The notes: a model not told the origin generated them from the sequence alone. DNA of 64,000 nt from Roseateles aquatilis (GCF_002205645.1 NZ_NIOF01000001.1:186001-250000), one strand, 5' to 3'; shown: positions 9,637 through 17,765, numbered from the stretch's first letter. Translations and numbers: made by a program.

Positions 9637-11229
9637 TTAGAAACGCTGGGTCAGGGACGCGAAGAGCGCGTTCTCGCGATAGCCGGAGTTCGCGAACACG
9701 CCGTCGTCATAACGCGTGTGGCGCAGCCCGAGGTTGGCATCGCTGCGCGGTCCCAGGCGGATCGCGACATTGGCCATCAGCGACTTCATGTCGGTCGAGC
9801 CGATGTCGTCGCCGACGGTGTGCTGGCGGGTGTAGGTGAGGTTGCCGCTGCTCAGCGGCGTGAAGCGGTAGGCCAGGCTGATCGACGCGCCGCGCTGGCG
9901 GATGCGGTTGGTCAGCGACAGGTCGCCGGTGCCGGTGGGCGACACGCCCAGGCGGGTCGTGGTGCTGTCGTTGGCGGCCAGCGTCGCGACCAGGCGCGGG
10001 CCGTTCCAGCCGATCGACACCTCCGTGCGCTTCTGCAGCATCGCGGTGTTGCTGATGAAGCCGTTGCCGGTCAGCGCGTCGCCGTTCAGGCCCATCGCCG
10101 CCAGCACGGCGCGCACCAGCGCGTCGCGCTTGACCGGATCCGGCTCGATGCCGCTGAACTGCAGGTCCAGCAGTTGGTAGTTGGAGGCCTGGCCCGTCGG
10201 CGCGTCATTGGTCGTGACGCTCTGCGAGTTGGACGCCCGCAGCGCGATCTGCGTCATGCGGTGCTCGATCGACAGGTTGTGGCTGTCGCCGTAGCTGTGA
10301 TGCTGCCAGTCGCCCTCGATGCGGGTGCGCGGCGTCGGCGTCCACTTGGCGCTGAAGCCGTAGACCGTCGAGGTGTCGCTGCCGAAGTAATCGCTGCGCT
10401 CGCGGCCGACGTTGGTGCCCAGCGTCCAGTCGATGTCCGGCACCCAGGTCAGCGACCCCTGCACCGTCGTCGTCCGGTTGTCGATGCCGGTCTGGTCGAA
10501 GTGGATGCGGCGCGTGCTGGCCTGCAGTCCCCAGTTGAGCACCCGGCCCTGCGGGCCGCCGATGTTCAGGCTCAGCGAGCCGTCCTTGCTGTCGCCGCTG
10601 TTGGCGCCCACGCCGCCGATGCCGCTGGTGTTCTCGCTCGAGTTGCGGATCTGCCCGGCGGCGCGCAGCTCGAAGTTGGCCAGGCTGCCCAGCGTGCCGC
10701 GCCAGTAGGGCGAGACCTGCAGCGTGCGCATCTCCGTGCGGTTGGGATTGTCCAGCTGGTTGCTCGGCGCCTGCTGGCCGAAGGCGGACACCGACTGCTG
10801 GCTGATGTTGCCCTGCACGTCGACGAACAGCGCCTGCGGCACGAGCTCCGCGGTGCCGCGGGTGTTGAGCTGGTTCTGCAGCCGGCTCTGGCGATCGCTC
10901 TTGAGGTAGACCAGCCCGTCGAGCGTGTAGTCGAACATGCCGCGCACGGCGCCGCTCTGGCTGCTGAGGGTGATGCCGGGCGAGACCTGCGTGATCAGCG
11001 CCTTGTCGCGGGAGCCCGCGGGCGACAGCGCCAGGTTGTCCGTCCAGGTCTCGGTGACCGACACGCGCGGCACCACGGTGAAGCCCTTGCGCTCGGTGCC
11101 CTGGCTGGCGGTGTCCGCCTCTTGCGCGCGCGCGGCGCCGTGGGCCAGCGCCAGCGCCGCCAGCGCGGACAGCGCCGCGGCGCTGGCCAGGGACAGCGGC
11201 CGGCGGCGGAAAACGGGGGTGCCCGTCAT
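9637..11229 (-). CDS. XrtA/PEP-CTERM outer-membrane beta-barrel protein (TIGR03016 type)
   Basis: The protein has 530 residues. The start at ATG 11227-11229 lies just after the kinase stop, and a cleavable signal peptide (FRRRPLSLASAAALSALAAL, cut after AHGAARAQ) follows. The rest is rich in alternating polar and hydrophobic strands and ends with a terminal Phe (SLTQRF), typical of an outer-membrane barrel. The family is found only in exosortase A loci. It is a candidate for the export pore, since no Wza-type channel other than the short export lipoprotein is encoded here. A longer in-frame start at 11316 would overlap the kinase tail and give a meaningless ATATA stretch, so it is not used. 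Confidence 0.92.
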   Translation of the reverse strand: MTGTPVFRRRPLSLASAAALSALAALALAHGAARAQEADTASQGTERKGFTVVPRVSVTETWTDNLALSPAGSRDKALITQVSPGITLSSQSGAVRGMFDYTLDGLVYLKSDRQSRLQNQLNTRGTAELVPQALFVDVQGNISQQSVSAFGQQAPSNQLDNPNRTEMRTLQVSPYWRGTLGSLANFELRAAGQIRNSSENTSGIGGVGANSGDSKDGSLSLNIGGPQGRVLNWGLQASTRRIHFDQTGIDNRTTTVQGSLTWVPDIDWTLGTNVGRERSDYFGSDTSTVYGFSAKWTPTPRTRIEGDWQHHSYGDSHNLSIEHRMTQIALRASNSQSVTTNDAPTGQASNYQLLDLQFSGIEPDPVKRDALVRAVLAAMGLNGDALTGNGFISNTAMLQKRTEVSIGWNGPRLVATLAANDSTTTRLGVSPTGTGDLSLTNRIRQRGASISLAYRFTPLSSGNLTYTRQHTVGDDIGSTDMKSLMANVAIRLGPRSDANLGLRHTRYDDGVFANSGYRENALFASLTQRF

Positions 11230-11233
11230 TGCG

Positions 11234-12208
11234 TCAGGCCTTGCCCGGGCCCAGCGGGGCCTCGCCGTCGGTCTGCCCGTAGCCGTAGCCATACCCGTAG
11301 CCGTAGCCGTAGCCATAGCCGTAACCGCCGCTGGGCTTGTTGCTGGCCTGGTTGAGCAGGACCATCTTGAGCGGGCAGTTCTCGATCGCGGCGATGGCCT
11401 GCTGCACGGCGCTCTGCGCGGTGCGCTCGGCCTGCACGACCACCACGACCTGGCCCATGTGGGAGGCCAGCACGCGGGACTCGGTCGTCAACAGCAGCGG
11501 CGGCGAGTCGAAGATGATGATCCGGTCCGGATATCGATTGGCCATGTGGTCCAGCAGCCCGCTCATCGCGTCGCTGGCCAGCAGTTCCGTGGCGCGCGGA
11601 TGCGAGCGGCCGCTGGGCAGCAGCGTCAGCTTGTCGACGTTGGTGCGGAGCAGGACGCTGGCCATGTCCACTTCCTTCTCCAGCACGTCCAGCAGGCCCG
11701 GGCCCGGCGGCAGGCCGAGCATGCGCAGCATCGACGGGCGGGCGACGTCGGCGTCCACCAGCATCACGGTGTTGTCGAACTCGGCCGCGATCGACATGGC
11801 CAGGTTCAGCGAGGTGAAGCTCTTGCCCTCGCCCGGCAAGGCGCTCGTCACCATGATCAGGTTGGCGTGATTGAGCGACGAGGCGCCCTTGTTCATCGCG
11901 TTGCGGATCAAGGGGCGCTTGATGTTGCGGTACTGGTCCGCCATCACGCTGCGCGGCGCATTCGGGGTCAGGAAGCCCTGCGCGGCGAGCGCGTCCAGGT
12001 CCAGCTCGACGCGCTTGGAGCCGCTCTCGGCCGGCGCGCGGATCACCGCCGGCGCGGCGACCGCGGCCTGCGTCGGCGCCAGTGCCGGCGCGGGCACCGC
12101 GACGGGAGCCGCCGCGACCGGAGCCGGCGCGGGCGGCGTGCCGACGTCGACGCCGGCCTGCTTCAGTTGTTCCAGCCGCTGGGCGGCTTGTTCGATCAGG
12201 CTTGTCAT
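11234..12208 (-). CDS. XrtA-associated tyrosine autokinase (BY-kinase)
   Basis: This 324-residue cytoplasmic BY-kinase (TIGR03018 type) is the partner of the membrane chain-length protein encoded just upstream. After a Pro/Ala-rich linker (about 22-60), the kinase domain shows Walker A ALPGEGKS near 123-130, Walker A' VMLVDADVARPS near 148 and a Walker B-like IIIFDSPP. The C-terminus is a striking run of eight Tyr-Gly pairs, the tyrosine cluster that such kinases autophosphorylate to control polymer length. The cluster is encoded by a near-perfect 6-bp repeat (11279-11323). The gene is four bases from its neighbours on both sides. Confidence 0.95.
   Translation of the reverse strand: MTSLIEQAAQRLEQLKQAGVDVGTPPAPAPVAAAPVAVPAPALAPTQAAVAAPAVIRAPAESGSKRVELDLDALAAQGFLTPNAPRSVMADQYRNIKRPLIRNAMNKGASSLNHANLIMVTSALPGEGKSFTSLNLAMSIAAEFDNTVMLVDADVARPSMLRMLGLPPGPGLLDVLEKEVDMASVLLRTNVDKLTLLPSGRSHPRATELLASDAMSGLLDHMANRYPDRIIIFDSPPLLLTTESRVLASHMGQVVVVVQAERTAQSAVQQAIAAIENCPLKMVLLNQASNKPSGGYGYGYGYGYGYGYGYGQTDGEAPLGPGKA
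11279..11323 (-). repeat. Hexanucleotide repeat encoding the Tyr-Gly tail
   Basis: Eight Tyr codons alternate with Gly codons here. On the coding strand the unit is TACGGC with TAT and GGG variants. Unit number sets the number of phospho-acceptor tyrosines and can change without a frameshift. Confidence 0.9.
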
Positions 12209-12212
12209 TCGG

Positions 12213-13805
12213 TCAACCCCCTTGGCGGCTCAGCCAGATCGCCATGCCGATCAATCCCAGCGCATACAGGCTCACCAGGCTGCCGGACGCCACGCCGAAG
12301 CGCAGCAGGTCCACCTTCGCGCGGCGCCGGTCCTCCGACGTCTCCTGGCGGGAGACGGCGCCCAGGATGGGCAGCTCCAGGCGATGGCGCAGTTCGTTCA
12401 GGTCATGGAACACCGGGCGCACCTGGCTCGCGGCGAAGGCGGCCACCAGGCCGGCCAGCAGCGCCACGACCATGCCGCCGGCCAGCAGCATCAGGCGATT
12501 CGGCGCGACCGGCTTGGGCGAGGCGCGCGGCGGATCGATGATGCGGAAATCGGCCACGCCGGAGGTGTTGTCCAGATCGGTCGACAGCGAGGCCGACTCG
12601 CGGCGCTCGACCATCTCGGTGTAGTTCTTCTTGATGATGTCGTAGTCGCGATTCAACTGCGCGAACTCGGCCTCCAGCTGCGGCGCCAGCTTGATCGCGC
12701 CTTGCGCCGAGTTGTAGCGGGACGAGAACTCGTCGACGCGGGCCCGTGCCTGGGCGACCTCGACCTCCTTGGTCGCCAGCGTGCGGGCCAGCTCCTGGTT
12801 GGCCAGGCTGTCGTTGCGGCCGCCGGCCGCGGCGGGCGATGCCAGCGCGGCCTTTTGCAGGTCGGCGACTTCCTTGCGGCGCTGGTCTTCCAGGTCCTTG
12901 ATCTGGCGCTTGGTGTTGAGCACGTCGGGATGCTGGTCGGTGTAGCGCTGCTGCAGTTGGTCCAGGTTGCGCTTGAGCTCGCTGATGCGGTTGTCCAGCT
13001 CCGGCGTCGCGAACTTCTGGGCGCTTTCCTGCATCAGGCTGGCCAGGCTGCCGCCGGTGGCGCTGCGCTTTTGCTCGATGTCCAGCAGCGAGCGAGCGGA
13101 GTCGCGGGCGCTGACGGCCTCGCGCAGTTGCAGGCGGGCGGCTTCGAGCTGGTTGCTGGCCTCGGCCAGGCGCGCGGCCGAGTCCTTACCGTCGGCGGCG
13201 GTCAGCTGCAGGTTGCGCAGGCGGAACTCCTTGCGGCGCGCCTCGGCTTCCTCCAGCTTGGTCTCGTAGTTCTTGATCTGCTCGTTCAGGAAGGTCGCGG
13301 CGGTCGTGCTGTCGCGGCGGCTGGTGCCCAGGCTGGACTCCATGAAGATCGACAGCAGCGAGGCGACGACCTTCTTGGAGATCTCCGGCGACGAGTCGCG
13401 GTACGACAGGATGTAGAGGTTGTTGCTGCCGCCGCTGGCCGTCTGGATGGACAGGTTGCGGGTCACGCGCTCGATCAGCGCTTCCTGGTCGGACTTGCTG
13501 GTGGCGCGCAGGTCCAGGTCGGCCATGCGGACCAGCTTCTCGACGTTGGGCCGGCTGATCAGCGTGCGGCTGAGCATGTTGACCTGCTGCTCGGTGTTGG
13601 AGAGCACCGCCACGCCGGACATCAGCGGCTTGAGGATGGACTGGGTGTCCACGTAGACGCGCGCGCTGGCCTCGAAGCGGTCGGGGACGACGAACACGAC
13701 CACGGCCGCGACGACGCCGACCACCCAGGCGGCGATCAGCCCGGGCCAGCGGTAGCGCCACATGCGCTTGAAGACGGCCATCAATTGCGCGATGAGGGAA
13801 TCCAT
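12213..13805 (-). CDS. XrtA-system polysaccharide chain-length determinant (Wzz-like)
   Basis: This 530-residue inner-membrane co-polymerase is of the TIGR03007 type. A transmembrane helix lies at about 17-38 (IAAWVVGVVAAVVVFVVPD). A long periplasmic region with extended coiled coils spans about 150-400 (LNEQIKNYETKLEEAEARRK and similar). The second transmembrane helix lies near 435-460, after the Pro-rich PPRASPKPVAPNR motif that marks Wzz proteins. A third hydrophobic segment sits near the C-terminus. It should set polymer length together with the kinase encoded four bases downstream. 133 bases separate it from the export lipoprotein gene upstream. Confidence 0.95.
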   Translation of the reverse strand: MDSLIAQLMAVFKRMWRYRWPGLIAAWVVGVVAAVVVFVVPDRFEASARVYVDTQSILKPLMSGVAVLSNTEQQVNMLSRTLISRPNVEKLVRMADLDLRATSKSDQEALIERVTRNLSIQTASGGSNNLYILSYRDSSPEISKKVVASLLSIFMESSLGTSRRDSTTAATFLNEQIKNYETKLEEAEARRKEFRLRNLQLTAADGKDSAARLAEASNQLEAARLQLREAVSARDSARSLLDIEQKRSATGGSLASLMQESAQKFATPELDNRISELKRNLDQLQQRYTDQHPDVLNTKRQIKDLEDQRRKEVADLQKAALASPAAAGGRNDSLANQELARTLATKEVEVAQARARVDEFSSRYNSAQGAIKLAPQLEAEFAQLNRDYDIIKKNYTEMVERRESASLSTDLDNTSGVADFRIIDPPRASPKPVAPNRLMLLAGGMVVALLAGLVAAFAASQVRPVFHDLNELRHRLELPILGAVSRQETSEDRRRAKVDLLRFGVASGSLVSLYALGLIGMAIWLSRQGG

Positions 13806-13938
13806 GCGGCGATCTCTCTTCAGCCGGCCTCATGCCGGCATGGCCCGCGCGGGCGAGCCGTTACTACGGTTGACTGCTGCGGATGCGGACGCGTGGCCGA
13901 CCCCGGCTGGGCGCCGGGATGCGGCCGACCGGGTCCGG

Positions 13939-14583
13939 TCAGAAGAAGCTCTGCGGAATGATCAGGATGTCGCCGGGACGCATCTCGACGTTGGCGGACA
14001 CGTCGCCGCGGCGGATCAGGTCCTTCAGGCGCACCGAGTACTGTTTGTTGCCCTCGGCGGTGCGCAGGATGGTGGCGGAGTTGCCGGACGCGAAATCGGT
14101 CAGACCGCCGACGGCGATCATCACGTCCAGCAGCGTCATCTTTTGCTTGTAGGGCAGGAACTGCGGCTTGGCGGCTTCGCCGACGACGCGGATCTGCTCG
14201 CTGTACGGCCCGACGAAGCTGGTGACGATCACGGTCACGACCGGATCACGCACGTACTTGCCGAGCTGCTTCTCGATGTCGCGGGCGATCTCGACCGAGT
14301 TCTTGCCCTGCACGGGCAACTCGTCGATCAGCGGCGCGGCGATCTTGCCGTCGGGGCGGACCGGCACCGTCAGCGACAGCTCCGGGTTGCGCCACACGAT
14401 GATGTTCAGGTTGTCGCCAGCACCGACGACATAGCTGTAATCGCCCTGGGAGGCGGCGCTCGGCGCGGGCGGCAGATTGCCGGTGGTCGAGCAGCCGCTG
14501 AGCGCCAGCGTGGCGGTCACCAGCGTGGCCACGCAGGCCTTGACGGAAGCGATCTTCAATCCAGTCTTCTTCAACATGTCCAC
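13939..14583 (-). CDS. XrtA-system exopolysaccharide export lipoprotein (Wza-like)
   Basis: The protein has 214 residues of the TIGR03027 type, a short relative of Wza. A lipoprotein signal peptide ends in the lipobox LALSGC, so the mature protein starts with lipidated Cys about 30 residues in. A poly_export domain follows (YVVGAGDNLNIIVWRNPELS) with one SLBB-like region (LGKYVRDPVVTVIV onward). The tail RPGDILIIPQSFF is typical of the family. It is the first gene of the leftward cluster, behind 264 non-coding bases. The second ATG (codon 3, MLKKTG) may be the true start. Confidence 0.94.
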   Translation of the reverse strand: MDMLKKTGLKIASVKACVATLVTATLALSGCSTTGNLPPAPSAASQGDYSYVVGAGDNLNIIVWRNPELSLTVPVRPDGKIAAPLIDELPVQGKNSVEIARDIEKQLGKYVRDPVVTVIVTSFVGPYSEQIRVVGEAAKPQFLPYKQKMTLLDVMIAVGGLTDFASGNSATILRTAEGNKQYSVRLKDLIRRGDVSANVEMRPGDILIIPQSFF

Positions 14584-14847
14584 CCCTCTGGAAGCTAGCG
14601 GGATTGCACCTCAGCACCGCGCGGCGTGGAACCCCCCGGACCGAGGGCACCCCCCCTCTGACGTGACGGAATTCCGTGCTAGCGGCGAATCGCCGAACGT
14701 ACCCGGTTACGACAGTTCCTGGAAGCCCTATCGGCACCCCAGGGAAACCCCGAGGCTCCACTCCCCGCAAAACCCGGCCAGCGCCCCGCGCATAACTGCT
14801 TCATAACCCTGCGAAGCGTGGCCATCCCCGCTCGTTTTCGGCCGGAT
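14584..14847 (-). promoter_or_regulatory. Upstream region of the exopolysaccharide operon
   Basis: These 264 bases separate the adenylyltransferase gene from the export gene. They hold two neighbouring perfect dyads, ACGGAATTCCGT (14666-14677) and CGGCGAATCGCCG (14683-14695), about 85-110 bases upstream of the export start. Either may be an operator. No convincing sigma-70 or sigma-54 core promoter was found on the minus strand. Read-through from the adenylyltransferase gene is possible, as both point left and no clear terminator is seen. Confidence 0.45.
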
Positions 14848-15867
14848 TCAGGATCCCTTGAGCACCGGCTTGATGAAAGCCACAAGCAGCCGCTGCAGCG
14901 GATGGGCATTTCCCCAAGGACGCCAGGTGTGCTTGAGCACGCCGCGATAGGCATCGAAGTGCATACCCCAGGGCGCGGCGCGGAGCGGGCCGCGATTCAG
15001 CAGCAGCTTCAATACGTTGGTACCCATGAGGCCGGCGCACAACTCGCAGGCCATGCCGGTGGAAGGACCGCGTCGCTCCTTGAAATTGACCGCCTCGGGG
15101 GCCACCAGATATTGGCGGCTGAGCATCGCGGGCGAAACCCCGGCGATGAAGCGCGCATATTGGTCGTCGTGGGCCAGACCCTCGACCTTGAAATAGTCCT
15201 CGAAACTCATGCCGGTGGGGCTGAAGTAGAGGAACGCGGTGCCCATTCCCAGAGGGGCGGCGGTCATCGCCGGAATGCCCAGCTCGCGGCAACGGCGAAA
15301 CACCTTGCGGCGGACCTCCAGCACGAAGAAATCGAGGCTGTCGACATACACGTCGACGCCCTTCAGGAATTCATCGAGGTTGGCGTCCGTGACGCCGTCC
15401 CTGAAAAGACGGACATCGCTTTCGGGATTGATGTCGCGGACCATTTCGGCGACGACCTCGATCTTGGGGCGCCCCATCGACGACATGAATGCGGCGGCCT
15501 GGCGATTCATGTTGTGGACGTCGAATTCATCGAAATCCGCAATATTGAAGTTGGCGACCCCCAAACGGGCCATCGCGATCGCATGCGCGCCGCCGACACC
15601 GCCCAGCCCGGCGATCGCGACGCGGGCTCTGCGCAGGCGCTGCTGCTCGTCCTTGGTGACCCAGCCGATATTGCGAGAAAAGGCGCGGTCGTAATCGAAG
15701 ACGAAACCGGGCGCGGCGGGCATGGCCGCATTTCGCGCGGTGGCGTGGTTCACATTTCCGATGGAATTGCCGGAAACATCACCAGGGGGAGCACCGGCCG
15801 GAGCGGCGTCGGTGGCGGCAAGCGGTGCGGCGACAGGCGCGCCGGAGGGGCCCAAAGCGCTGGTCAT
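14848..15867 (-). CDS. ThiF/E1-like adenylyltransferase
   Basis: The protein has 339 residues. ATG 15865-15867 is preceded by GGGAGA seven bases upstream. An Ala/Pro-rich leader of about 50 residues precedes a ThiF fold. GLGGVGG near 87 is the nucleotide loop. DFDEFDVHNMNRQ (111-123) supplies the acidic cluster and the adenylation Arg, and GRPKIEV the conserved Lys. DSLDFF follows near 175. Such enzymes adenylate the C-terminus of a ubiquitin-like or sulfur-carrier protein. Only one CxxC pair is visible (CELC, near 290), not the two that form a structural zinc site in most relatives. No sulfur carrier, JAB protease or nitroreductase lies beside it, so the partner is unknown. Confidence 0.85.
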   Translation of the reverse strand: MTSALGPSGAPVAAPLAATDAAPAGAPPGDVSGNSIGNVNHATARNAAMPAAPGFVFDYDRAFSRNIGWVTKDEQQRLRRARVAIAGLGGVGGAHAIAMARLGVANFNIADFDEFDVHNMNRQAAAFMSSMGRPKIEVVAEMVRDINPESDVRLFRDGVTDANLDEFLKGVDVYVDSLDFFVLEVRRKVFRRCRELGIPAMTAAPLGMGTAFLYFSPTGMSFEDYFKVEGLAHDDQYARFIAGVSPAMLSRQYLVAPEAVNFKERRGPSTGMACELCAGLMGTNVLKLLLNRGPLRAAPWGMHFDAYRGVLKHTWRPWGNAHPLQRLLVAFIKPVLKGS

Positions 15868-16101
15868 GGTGGTCTCCCGGGATCTCGATTCGATGGGGTC
15901 GGCGCGGCCTCGCGGCAACATCACAGGGCATGCGCTGCGGCGAGTATGCGCCTGCACCCCCGCGAGCGATCGCCCGAAAAGCACGGCGTGGGCGGCGCAT
16001 GGGGCACCGCACCCGGGCGCGAATGGCCTTTGGAGGCGACCCACGATGGCTCCTGATGTCGTCCTGGTGAAGCCGCGGTGGCGCGAACGGGTCGGCCGGC
16101 C

Positions 16102-16118
16102 TGTCGAGAAACTTGACA
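16102..16118 (+). promoter_or_regulatory. Candidate enhancer-binding dyad
   Basis: TGTCGAG-AAA-CTTGACA is an inverted repeat with one mismatch. It lies about 65 bases upstream of the sigma-54 core, a usual place for an NtrC-class activator. In XrtA systems that activator is PrsR, but assigning this site to PrsR is an inference. Confidence 0.45.
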
Positions 16119-16181
16119 ACGAGCGTCCAGGATTCCCGGGTCGGAATGTTAAGTCGTTGATTTCAAAAGGCGACGAGGTAC

Positions 16182-16197
16182 TGGCACGGTCTCTGCT
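16182..16197 (+). promoter_or_regulatory. Sigma-54 promoter of the PEP-CTERM gene
   Basis: TGGCACGGTCTCTGCT matches the RpoN consensus TGGCACG-N4-TTGCW at all fixed positions except one (C for the first T of TTGC). The GG (16183-16184) and GC (16195-16196) are separated by exactly 10 bases, as required. Transcription would start near 16208, leaving a leader of about 66 bases. PEP-CTERM genes of exosortase A systems are known to use RpoN with the PrsK/PrsR pair. Confidence 0.85.
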
Positions 16198-16273
16198 TTG
16201 ATATCGGCCAAGGAGCTGGCAAGTGCCGCTTCCGAATGTGCATCTGGCAAGACGCATCCTCAAGGAGAGACAC

Positions 16274-17227
16274 ATGATCAAGCAAGCAAAGCTCGCACTG
16301 GCAGCCCTGGCGCTGACGGCTGCGGCGATTCCGGCGATGGCAGCCCCGCTGTACATCGACACCGGCGCCGATTTCGCGGCGGACCCGAACGGCTCGACCC
16401 GCACGGCCAACTTCACCACGCTGGGTTACACCGGCACGTTGGCGACCTCGATCTACCTGGGCTCGCCGGCGACGCCTGGCACCACGGTGATCGACACCAA
16501 CATCCCGTCGGTGATGAATTTCTACGGCTTCAGCGCTGGCACGCACACCACGCTGTCCGGCGGCACGGCGTCGTTCAACTACCCGAACTTCCCGTCGCAG
16601 AACAACATCGACTCGCTGAACAACCCGTCGTCCACGGACCTGAACGGCTTCACGGGCGGCGCGAGCTTCCCGCAGTACGGCTTCGGCAACGTCGGCGGCG
16701 TGGGTGGCGCGTGGGGTCTGACCTACTCGTACCAGATCGTCGGCAAGACCGTGGACCGTGACGGCGACGGCGTGTCGGACTATGTCCAGTACACCGGCGG
16801 CATCTTCAGCCTGATCTATCAGGGTGGCGCGTCCGACCCCAACACCGGCAAGGAAGTCCTGCGCCTGATCGTGACGGGCTCTGACATCCAGCTGACCAAC
16901 CTGAATGTTTCGGGCTACGTCGACTACAGCACCAACGGTGGCGACACCTTCGTTCAGAACTTCTTCAACTCTGGCGACGGCCTGGGTTCGCTGTACAGCA
17001 ACTGGCTGCTGAACAACATCTCGGTGAGCTGGGTGCTGAACACGAACGTGGATCCTCCGATCCCGACCGCGTCGCAGCTGTGGAACACCGGCAGCGCGCT
17101 GATTCGTCAATCGGACCTGAACGGTACGCTGGCGATCAATGTTCCGGAACCTGGCAGCCTGGCGCTGGTGGGTCTGGCTCTGGCTGGCCTGGGTTTCGCC
17201 CAACGCCGCCGCGCCCTGCGCAAGTAA
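16274..17227 (+). CDS. PEP-CTERM sorting-domain protein
   Basis: The protein has 317 residues. The start ATG follows AAGGAGA by five bases; an upstream in-frame ATG at 16223 lacks a ribosome site. A signal peptide (LALAALALTAAAIPAMAA) is cleaved near residue 22. The mature part is rich in Gly, Ser, Thr and Asn and has a short calcium-loop-like DRDGDGVSDY near 165. The C-terminus is a textbook sorting signal: VPEPGSLALV, a hydrophobic helix, then QRRRALRK. It should be exported by Sec, processed by exosortase A (3688-5325) and placed in the exopolysaccharide or at the surface. It has its own sigma-54 promoter and a strong terminator, so it is monocistronic. Its biochemical role is unknown. Confidence 0.95.
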   Translation: MIKQAKLALAALALTAAAIPAMAAPLYIDTGADFAADPNGSTRTANFTTLGYTGTLATSIYLGSPATPGTTVIDTNIPSVMNFYGFSAGTHTTLSGGTASFNYPNFPSQNNIDSLNNPSSTDLNGFTGGASFPQYGFGNVGGVGGAWGLTYSYQIVGKTVDRDGDGVSDYVQYTGGIFSLIYQGGASDPNTGKEVLRLIVTGSDIQLTNLNVSGYVDYSTNGGDTFVQNFFNSGDGLGSLYSNWLLNNISVSWVLNTNVDPPIPTASQLWNTGSALIRQSDLNGTLAINVPEPGSLALVGLALAGLGFAQRRRALRK

Positions 17228-17234
17228 TGAGTTG

Positions 17235-17287
17235 AAGCGAGGCTCACGCCTCGCTTGCCAGAAGCCGCCCCTCGGGGCGGCTTTTTC
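17235..17287 (+). terminator. Double-hairpin terminator of the PEP-CTERM gene
   Basis: The first hairpin has arms AAGCGAGGC / GCCTCGCTT (17235-17243 and 17248-17256). The second has arms AGCCGCCCC / GGGGCGGCT (17263-17271 and 17274-17282) and runs into a T tract. The second is a good Rho-independent terminator. Confidence 0.9.
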
Positions 17288-17461
17288 GTTTCTGCCCCAG
17301 ACAGCCACGTTCCCCGCCAAATGCTGGTTGCCTCGGCAGGCGCATCCCGCGCAAGCGAACAAGCCTTCGCATGTCGTTTCTGCCCCAGACACCACGTTCA
17401 CCGTCAAATGCTGGTTGCCTCGGTCGGCGCGTCCCGCGCAAGCGGGCAAGCCTTCGCAGCG
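17287..17461. repeat. Two tandem copies of an 87-88 bp non-coding repeat
   Basis: The copies start at 17287 and 17375, each with CGTTTCTGCCCCAGACA, and share AAATGCTGGTTGCCTCGG and AAGCCTTCGCA. They differ by one indel and a handful of substitutions. Open frames cross them on both strands, but none has a ribosome site, so this is taken as non-coding. Confidence 0.85.
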
Positions 17462-17765
17462 AGGGGATGGGACGTCAGCGAGTGGTGGGGGTTCCAGTAG
17501 CAGTGCTGGACGAGTCTCGGAGCGCAGTGACGAGCGACGGACCGCGTGTCAGCGAGCAAGCTCGCCGGGAGTCAGCGCTTCTTTTGCTTCCTTTTCTGGG
17601 CGCGACCAGAAAAGGGAGTCGCCTGCCGGGGCGAAATCCCGGCGGGGTGCATCGAGGAGAGGTCAAAGCCAGAAAAGGACGCCAAAGACAAAACGCGCCG
17701 CAGATCCCTGGGCGCGCTTGAAAGCGATGATCAACGTCCGAGGACGTCGAAGGAGAGGAGGTGCC
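17462..17765. repeat. Non-coding region with a paired-hairpin element
   Basis: Two perfect hairpins lie side by side. CCTTTTCTGG / CCAGAAAAGG sits at 17590-17599 and 17606-17615. GCCGGG / CCCGGC sits at 17625-17630 and 17638-17643. A shorter dyad ACGTCC-GA-GGACGT lies near 17732. No gene is seen in the whole 17228-17765 interval. The hairpin pair looks like a dispersed intergenic element of the genome, and it may also end transcription of the leftward secretion operon. Confidence 0.6.

Larger units (their letters stand above)
15868..16273. promoter_or_regulatory. Divergent intergenic region between thiF-like and PEP-CTERM genes
   Basis: These 406 bases carry divergent control signals. The right part holds a 17-bp dyad, a sigma-54 promoter and the Shine-Dalgarno AAGGAGA (16262-16268) of the PEP-CTERM gene. 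The left part, which should drive the adenylyltransferase, shows only that gene's GGGAGA ribosome site and no clear promoter hexamers. Confidence 0.7.

Noticed and set aside
11230-11316. Upstream start for the outer-membrane protein gene
   Set aside because: The added residues only translate the kinase's Tyr-Gly repeat in another frame.
14603-14620. Possible sigma-54 promoter for the exopolysaccharide operon (minus strand GCGGTGCTGAGGTGCAAT)
   Set aside because: GG and GC are nine bases apart, not ten, and the TGGCAC part is poor. Sigma-54 spacing is strict.
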